64,000 nucleotides of DNA from Chionis minor (Eukaryota; Chordata; Aves; Charadriiformes; Chionididae). The notes beneath the pieces are model-generated. The model did no database searches. It was not told where the DNA came from and saw only the letters and a program-made list of their open reading frames with translations. Each line of letters opens with the position of its first letter. Position 1 is the stretch's first letter. The position numbers and the translations under genes are program-made. This document shows positions 58,960-64,000 of this stretch, in pieces. The stretch lies in contig VZSF01006617.1 of assembly GCA_013398295.1 (NCBI GenBank), forward strand, positions 1 to 64,000, written 5' to 3'.

Positions 58960-60599
58960 GTTTGAAGAAGCTGAACCACAAAACCTGTTCTGGCAGTGGG
59001 CTTGGGATGTGCAGCCCTCACAAATTTCAGCAAGGGTGGGGAGGGGGTGAAAACCCCTCCCACTCCCCCTGAGCATTCAGAAGCTCCACCACATATCCTG
59101 CCCTGAGGTTTTCACTTGCTGAAATATTTATTTCCTCCCTGTTCCTCGCTCCTGTTGCTGAAGCTCAGATTATTCCAGACCTCTGGTTGACAAGTCTTTG
59201 CAGCACAGCTTTTCCTCTGGCTTGCTGAGGAAAACAATCTCAAGTACTTTTTCTTTTTTTTTTTTTAAAGTATCAGATGTGATGCACTACCCTCTTTTGA
59301 AGGCCCTTAATCCTCCTTTGGAGTTTTTCTCCTAGGGCTCGAGCTGCTTCTGTCAGTACTTTAAGTTTCCTTGGATGCCTAACATGGGCCGAGTTAAAAT
59401 GTATGAACACTCAAAACCAATTACAGTTCCTGTCCTGAGGACCCTTTGTTCTAATTACAAAAACTCCAGGAGGCTACAGCAGATCTGTCAGCTGAGGCTG
59501 GGAATACAAACTCTTTTTCTTCTTCTTTTTTTTTTCTCTTCTTTTTTCCCCCCCTTCTTCTCTAATAATCAGGGAGGTGGAGAGGCGGAAATCTCAGCAG
59601 GAACAGATTGAAAACATTAACATTTGGTTGGTTTTGTATTGTTCTTTAGTGAGACCGCAACTTATGAGGCTGTTTTAATAAATGTCTGGTTAGGGTCCAA
59701 TCAAAAGCTGCCAAATGGGTGTAGGGAAGCCTGTTTCCCACACAGTCTGCTCTTTCCCACCCTAATCACTGGAAATAAGAGGGCTTAATAACCAAATGCC
59801 TTCTTTTCCCTACTTACCTCCTCACTCTTGGGGATTTTGCAGCCCATCGTTCCTAGACATGAGCAAACCTAACTCTCCCCTCCAGCCACTCCTCCCTCAA
59901 GGCAAACTGAGACCATCTTGTTGAACTATAATGTAACATATGTTGAGGGCAGATGCTCATCTGGTGTAAATTATCCTAGCTCTGTTCAATTCAGTGGAGC
60001 TCCAGTAATTGAGATCAGATGAAGACTGTACCTTTGTTTTATTTATGATGGTTGAAGGCAGTTCCTTATAGGGTATGGATGTGCAAGGGCTTTCCCTCCT
60101 TGCTTGCCACCTTTGGGGGCAGGAGTGGGGAGAGACCACTGAAATGGCTAGATGTGTTTTCAGGCTGCGTTCACCTGGAAAGTTTTATGGGAGACTGAAC
60201 ACAGGAGCTGTCTGTCATGCCAAAGAACATTTATTTCTCTAAAGGTGAGGTGCTAAGGAGGCTGGGCTCTGCCTCGATGCATGAAGGGAGTGATAAAGGA
60301 AAAATCACAGTGGTGTCAGTAGGGTAACCCCAACCTGACTTCTCCAAGATGCAGCTTCTGTTAAAAAGGCTGAGGAAGAGCAGAGGCTTCCCCACTCTGT
60401 AACCAGTGGTGCTCCCTTACCCTGCTGGGCAGCTGACCTCAGCTCTAAACCATTGTGGCTGGCCATGGCAACAGGACGTCCTACATGGGATTTGGTTCTC
60501 TTGCACTTGTGCATGTCCAGAGTGAAAGAGACCATGAGGGAAACCTGTTCCACAGATTCTGCAGACTGGAGACAGCTGCAAATACAGTCAAAAGCAAAT
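58960..60599. other. Unique non-coding sequence
   Basis: It includes T-runs at 59255-59266 and 59525-59535, and an AT-rich stretch at 59600-59715 with ACATTAACATTTGG and GGTCCAATCAAAAG (a CCAAT box in form) that could be a conserved element. A fossil repeat lies at 59950-60030. No gene is visible. Confidence 0.5.
59950..60030. repeat. Eroded amniote palindromic repeat
   Basis: GATGCTCATCTGGTGTAAATT, CTAGCTCTGTTCAATTCAGTG, then GAGCTCCAGTAATTGAGATC follow the widespread reptile and bird repeat 'ctggtgtaaatcagcatagctccattgaagtcaatggagct', which is itself palindromic. This is the clearest of the fossil copies in the window. Confidence 0.5.
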
Positions 60600-60658
60600 C
60601 ACAGAAGTTAAGTGTTATGACCAAGGCCACATAGGTGATTAGTTGCAGAGAAGCCAGG
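60600..60658 (-). repeat. MIR-like SINE fragment
   Basis: CACAGAAGTTAAGTGTTATG, ACCAAGGCCACATAGGTGAT, then TAGTTGCAGAGAAGCCAGG follow the reverse-complement MIR core ('gaggttaagtgacttgcccaaggtcacacagctagtaagtggcagagcc') in order. It ends at the hairpin at 60659. Confidence 0.45.
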
Positions 60659-60703
60659 TACCCTGATATTTACCATATTTACCATATTTACCATATCAGG
60701 GTA
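60659..60703. repeat. Hairpin: 11-bp inverted repeat enclosing a 9-bp tandem repeat
   Basis: TACCCTGATAT (60659-60669) and ATATCAGGGTA (60693-60703) are exact reverse complements. The interior is made of three copies of ATTTACCAT (60668-60694). The stem arms overlap the repeat edges, so the structure probably arose by slippage within a palindrome. Confidence 0.85.
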
Positions 60704-63700
60704 AACGGAGTATCAGAGTTAGAAGAAATGAGAGCCCTGTTACACTGCCATTCACAAGATTCAACAGTATCCACTTCTATGTTTCAGCAGCAGACCAGGA
60801 CACCTGATGGGAAGAAGAGAGGCCTGTTAACCTCTGGATGGGTGACTGTGGTTTTGCTAGGCTGTAGTGGCTACTGGATGAAAAACAACGCCAAAAAAAG
60901 AAAATTGCAGAGCCTTGAGCTTTGAAATTTAATTATAACAGCATGGCAAGCTACATGTGAAAGAAAAGAGAAATGGCTTAAGCATTGAGGGTTTTGGAGT
61001 TCTTGGTCATTTAGTAAAGGTGTGATGGAAGCGCCAACTGGAAAATGTATCAGTGGGAAACGGTCAATAAGAAATAGCTGTTTTTGACGTGTTGTAACTA
61101 CTTGCTAGCGTTAAAAATCTGGGGCCAATTAAGTTTGTGTGAAACTTTTGTTCCGAAACTCCAAAGCATGTGAAACTTGTGTTTGCTGCAGAGAAGATTT
61201 GGCTGCATGACAGCACCCAAACACACATCCCTGCCTGCCATCCTCTTTGCATGGCCGTGGCAGCCCAGGATGAAATTGTTTAATGCCAAGTGGCTCCATG
61301 GTAGGTGGGATATCCAAACCACAGCAAATGGAAATGTTGTAGTGGTGTAAGGGCTGGGTGCCTCCAAAGACTGATCTCCCTGTGCAGCTTAGTGTCACCT
61401 GGGTGGACCTTGGTGCAGGAGAGCTTTGGTAGATGCCATCTGCTGAATCTGCTGGGGCAATCTGGGCAGTTCCTCTCTCTCCAGGAAGGCTGAAACCCTT
61501 CATCCCATGAAGGGACGACTGCGAGGTGTGAGCATGTGTGCTACACTTTGTGCAACTCCTGTTACGCCCATGGCAGCAAGAAGGGAGGGGCCTGAGGCTG
61601 ATGACCTTAATGACACCTTAACTACCTGGAGGAAGATTCACCAGGCGATGCCTGCCAGGTTTGGAGGAGGGTGACAGCAGTCGTGGTGGACTAATGAGTT
61701 GGTTTTAGATGGCCAGCCTTGCTGCTCTTGCCAGGGAAGCCAAGGAGTCATAGCCACGTGTCCTTCTCCCCTGCTGCCAGCACCCAAAATGGCTGGGAGC
61801 AGGCAGCCTGGTGATGCAAGCATGACTGTGGTCCCCATTAAGCACCTTAAACCTTGGTGGTACTCCATGTAGCTGGATAAACCAGAGGTTTAGCTAGCCT
61901 CCAGAAAAGTTGGAACTTGCTTCAGGATGTGGGTGCCAGGACGGGCTTTCATAAATCCGGGTGGCTGCACTCCGCAGACTGAATTACCCTGCTGCCTCTA
62001 ACGGCTTCTGCTGGCTGAAGAGCATTTCAGCCTGCTCCTCGTGCAGGAAGAGTTGATGCTGCGGTTGCCTCTCCTCACTAGGCAAATCAACAAGAAAGGA
62101 AGGAAGGAAGGGATCGGCTCGCCTCCAGCAGTTTTGTACTTAGACATGTGAAAGTGACTCATGAGATGCTCCTCCGGTGGTGGGGAGCAGACTAACATGC
62201 AGCAGGACAGGGTGACACCCCAGCTTTGCCACTGACGCCCAGACATGTAAAATTATTTTCCCAGTGAAACTGGAGGGACTTTAAGTGGATAATTGGGCAT
62301 CGAGCCTTTGCTCTTCCTCCTGTGTAGCTCCATATTTATATAAAGTGGGGATAATATTTCCCTGTGTAATAAAGGGTTTATAAGATCAAAGTCCATTTAG
62401 TCTGAGGGGTTCTCAAATACTGTGTTGTTAAATATTAATGATTATAGAAGTATCTACATGGAGGGCTGCCTGTGAGGCCAAAAACTAAGGTTCTAGTCAT
62501 TCCTCCCAATAGTCTGTTTTTCTGGCTGGTTTCAGTATTTCACTCAACTTGAAAGAATAAAACTAGAACATATAACAGTAAAACTGTAAGCCCTTGCAAA
62601 AACAAACAGAAAGTCCAAGCAGGTGTAGTGCCTTACAGATGCCCTTAAACTTTTTTTTTTCCTTTCCCTTAATTCCTTGAAATAAACCCAGGGTTGCATA
62701 AGCAATAAACAAAGCTTAAGTTTGTGCCCAACAATTGCCAACAGACTTCTCTAAACTGCATTCTTGTTACACTGCGTCCTACAGATTGTGGAAGGCGAAA
62801 TTCCAAGGTAAGCCAAAGATAGTAATTTTATTCTCTGGCTAACATTTAAAAGAGATCTGCAGCAGAAATAATCTCAGGAACAATCTCTGTCCCTCATCAA
62901 GGTTTATAACTGATTTCCCCCCTCAAGAGGAGAGGGAGGCCACTCATCATTTCAGGAAGAAGCCACAGAGCCTTATATTTTCTTATTAGAAGGTTCCCCG
63001 AGTATGCCAGGAAAACAGATTGCTCCAGTATTTGCAGTCTGCGCAGCACGGGTAGTTTCTTGGCCCCTTGGCAGATGTTTGCAGCAGGATTGTGAGCCTC
63101 TGCATTGCACTGGGCAGGTAACAGAGGCCATTTGGGCAAGCGAGTCCTTGGCAGTGCATGAGGAATGGGGTCTGGAAAGCACACAGCTGTTAAACCCCTT
63201 TGCTCCCAGCTGGTTAGTCAAATGCTGCACTCTTCTTTTTAAGTAGAAGCAGCTTTTGAAAAGCTGTGGGGGCATGTGGGAGCTGCTGGGACCACTGCCA
63301 TGTCTTCTGTTTTGCCCCAGCGCAGAGTGGCACTAAGGGAGAAGTGTCCTCTGGGTCCGTTTTTGTCTCCTTTCAGGCCCTCTTGACAATTCTGACTAAA
63401 GGAGAGGGGACAGAGGGTGACGTGTTCTGAGGGGCGAGGAGGTTCTTCTCCAAAACATGGGAGTAACCAGACCATCCATGGTATCTTCTGCTTCCCCTCA
63501 CCTGCACTGCCTTAGCCCCCGGTGGGCAAAGGAAAGCTGAAATTGCACTGGTTTGCATGTCAGACCAATTTTAAAGAAGGGCTGGCACTGCAGTCCTTGC
63601 AATGACAGTCTCCTCCCATCACTGCAGTTGTGGCAGACACTGTCCAGTAAACTGTCCTCTGGAAAGTTTAGAGGTGGCGTGTAATATGAACACAAGCTTA

Positions 63701-64000
63701 ACAAATAGGAAAAAAAATCACCTCCAAAGGTTTCTGACAATCATTGCTCCCAAAAGAACCAAATGTGAAAGAGGCTGCCATTTCTGTTTGAGCCTTGCAG
63801 GCTGGTTGCTCTTTTATTTTAATTACTTTTAGCTAACAAACAAGATGTGCATTGTACTCAGCCACACTTGCGATTTGGAAGAAAAGAGCCTCCTGAGACT
63901 GCAAGGGAACGTGGTGCTGTCCCAGCCTCTCCTTCTTGGAGGCTGAGTGTAGTTTCCTCCTGCTATCCCCTGCAAAACCCTGGAACAAAGTTGTGTTATA
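60704..64000. other. Unique non-coding sequence to the window end
   Basis: I see no gene. Small items are a GGAA run at 62096-62112, a T-run at 62651-62660, and a short stretch (62785-62807) between CCTACAG and GTAAGC that could be a micro-exon by splice form but is too short to judge. Frames at 61.1-61.5 kb and 63.0-63.5 kb overlap on both strands without recognisable domains. Confidence 0.5.

Noticed and set aside
62785..62807. 23-bp micro-exon between CCTACAG and GTAAGC
   Set aside because: It is too short to test, there is no partner exon, and splice-like dinucleotide contexts of this quality occur often by chance in 64 kb.

Overview
The window is non-coding vertebrate DNA, most likely from a bird. 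The main evidence is the repeats. Three CR1 LINE insertions carry the octamer-rich 3' tail (ATTCTATG repeats) typical of avian CR1. There are no Alu-, B1- or L1-like sequences, repeat density is low, and a few eroded MIR-like and amniote-wide fossil repeats are visible. I cannot name the species or the locus. No bacterial-style gene, operon, CRISPR array, tRNA or rRNA is present. Almost every open frame here is short and overlaps equally open frames on the other strand, as expected by chance.

Layout. Positions 1-90 are the edge of a CpG island, possibly the promoter or first exon of a gene lying mostly to the left. From 90 to 24.7 kb is mostly unique sequence with small tandem repeats, an extended inverted repeat at 6.0 kb, G-runs and fossil repeats. 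A truncated CR1 lies at 24.77-24.94 kb. A longer CR1, with its middle deleted, lies at 28.58-29.56 kb. A minus-strand CR1 at 38.12-39.94 kb holds a second, opposite-strand CR1 3' end inserted into it. It also contains a perfect 354-bp repeat on either side of a single N, which looks like an assembly error. At 44.30-44.88 kb is a long polypyrimidine tract with a 91-bp repeat and a 116-N gap flanked by matching poly-T runs. The 44.9-49 kb part is the most gene-like: two possible plus-strand exons with good splice signals (45.59-45.69 and 48.18-48.29 kb), a homeodomain-site-rich, CNE-like block at 46.70-46.94 kb and a strong G-quadruplex motif. The 49-64 kb part is unique sequence with further CNE-like stretches, fossil repeats, a 15-bp inverted repeat carrying two D-box (PAR-bZIP/NFIL3) sites, and a small hairpin with a 9-bp tandem repeat.

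The only recognisable proteins are dead CR1 reverse transcriptase fragments. The window is best read as intergenic or deep intronic sequence. I found no convincing new biological system. The best leads are the two candidate exons, the CNE-like blocks, the paired D-box repeat, and two probable assembly artefacts that would mislead automated annotation.
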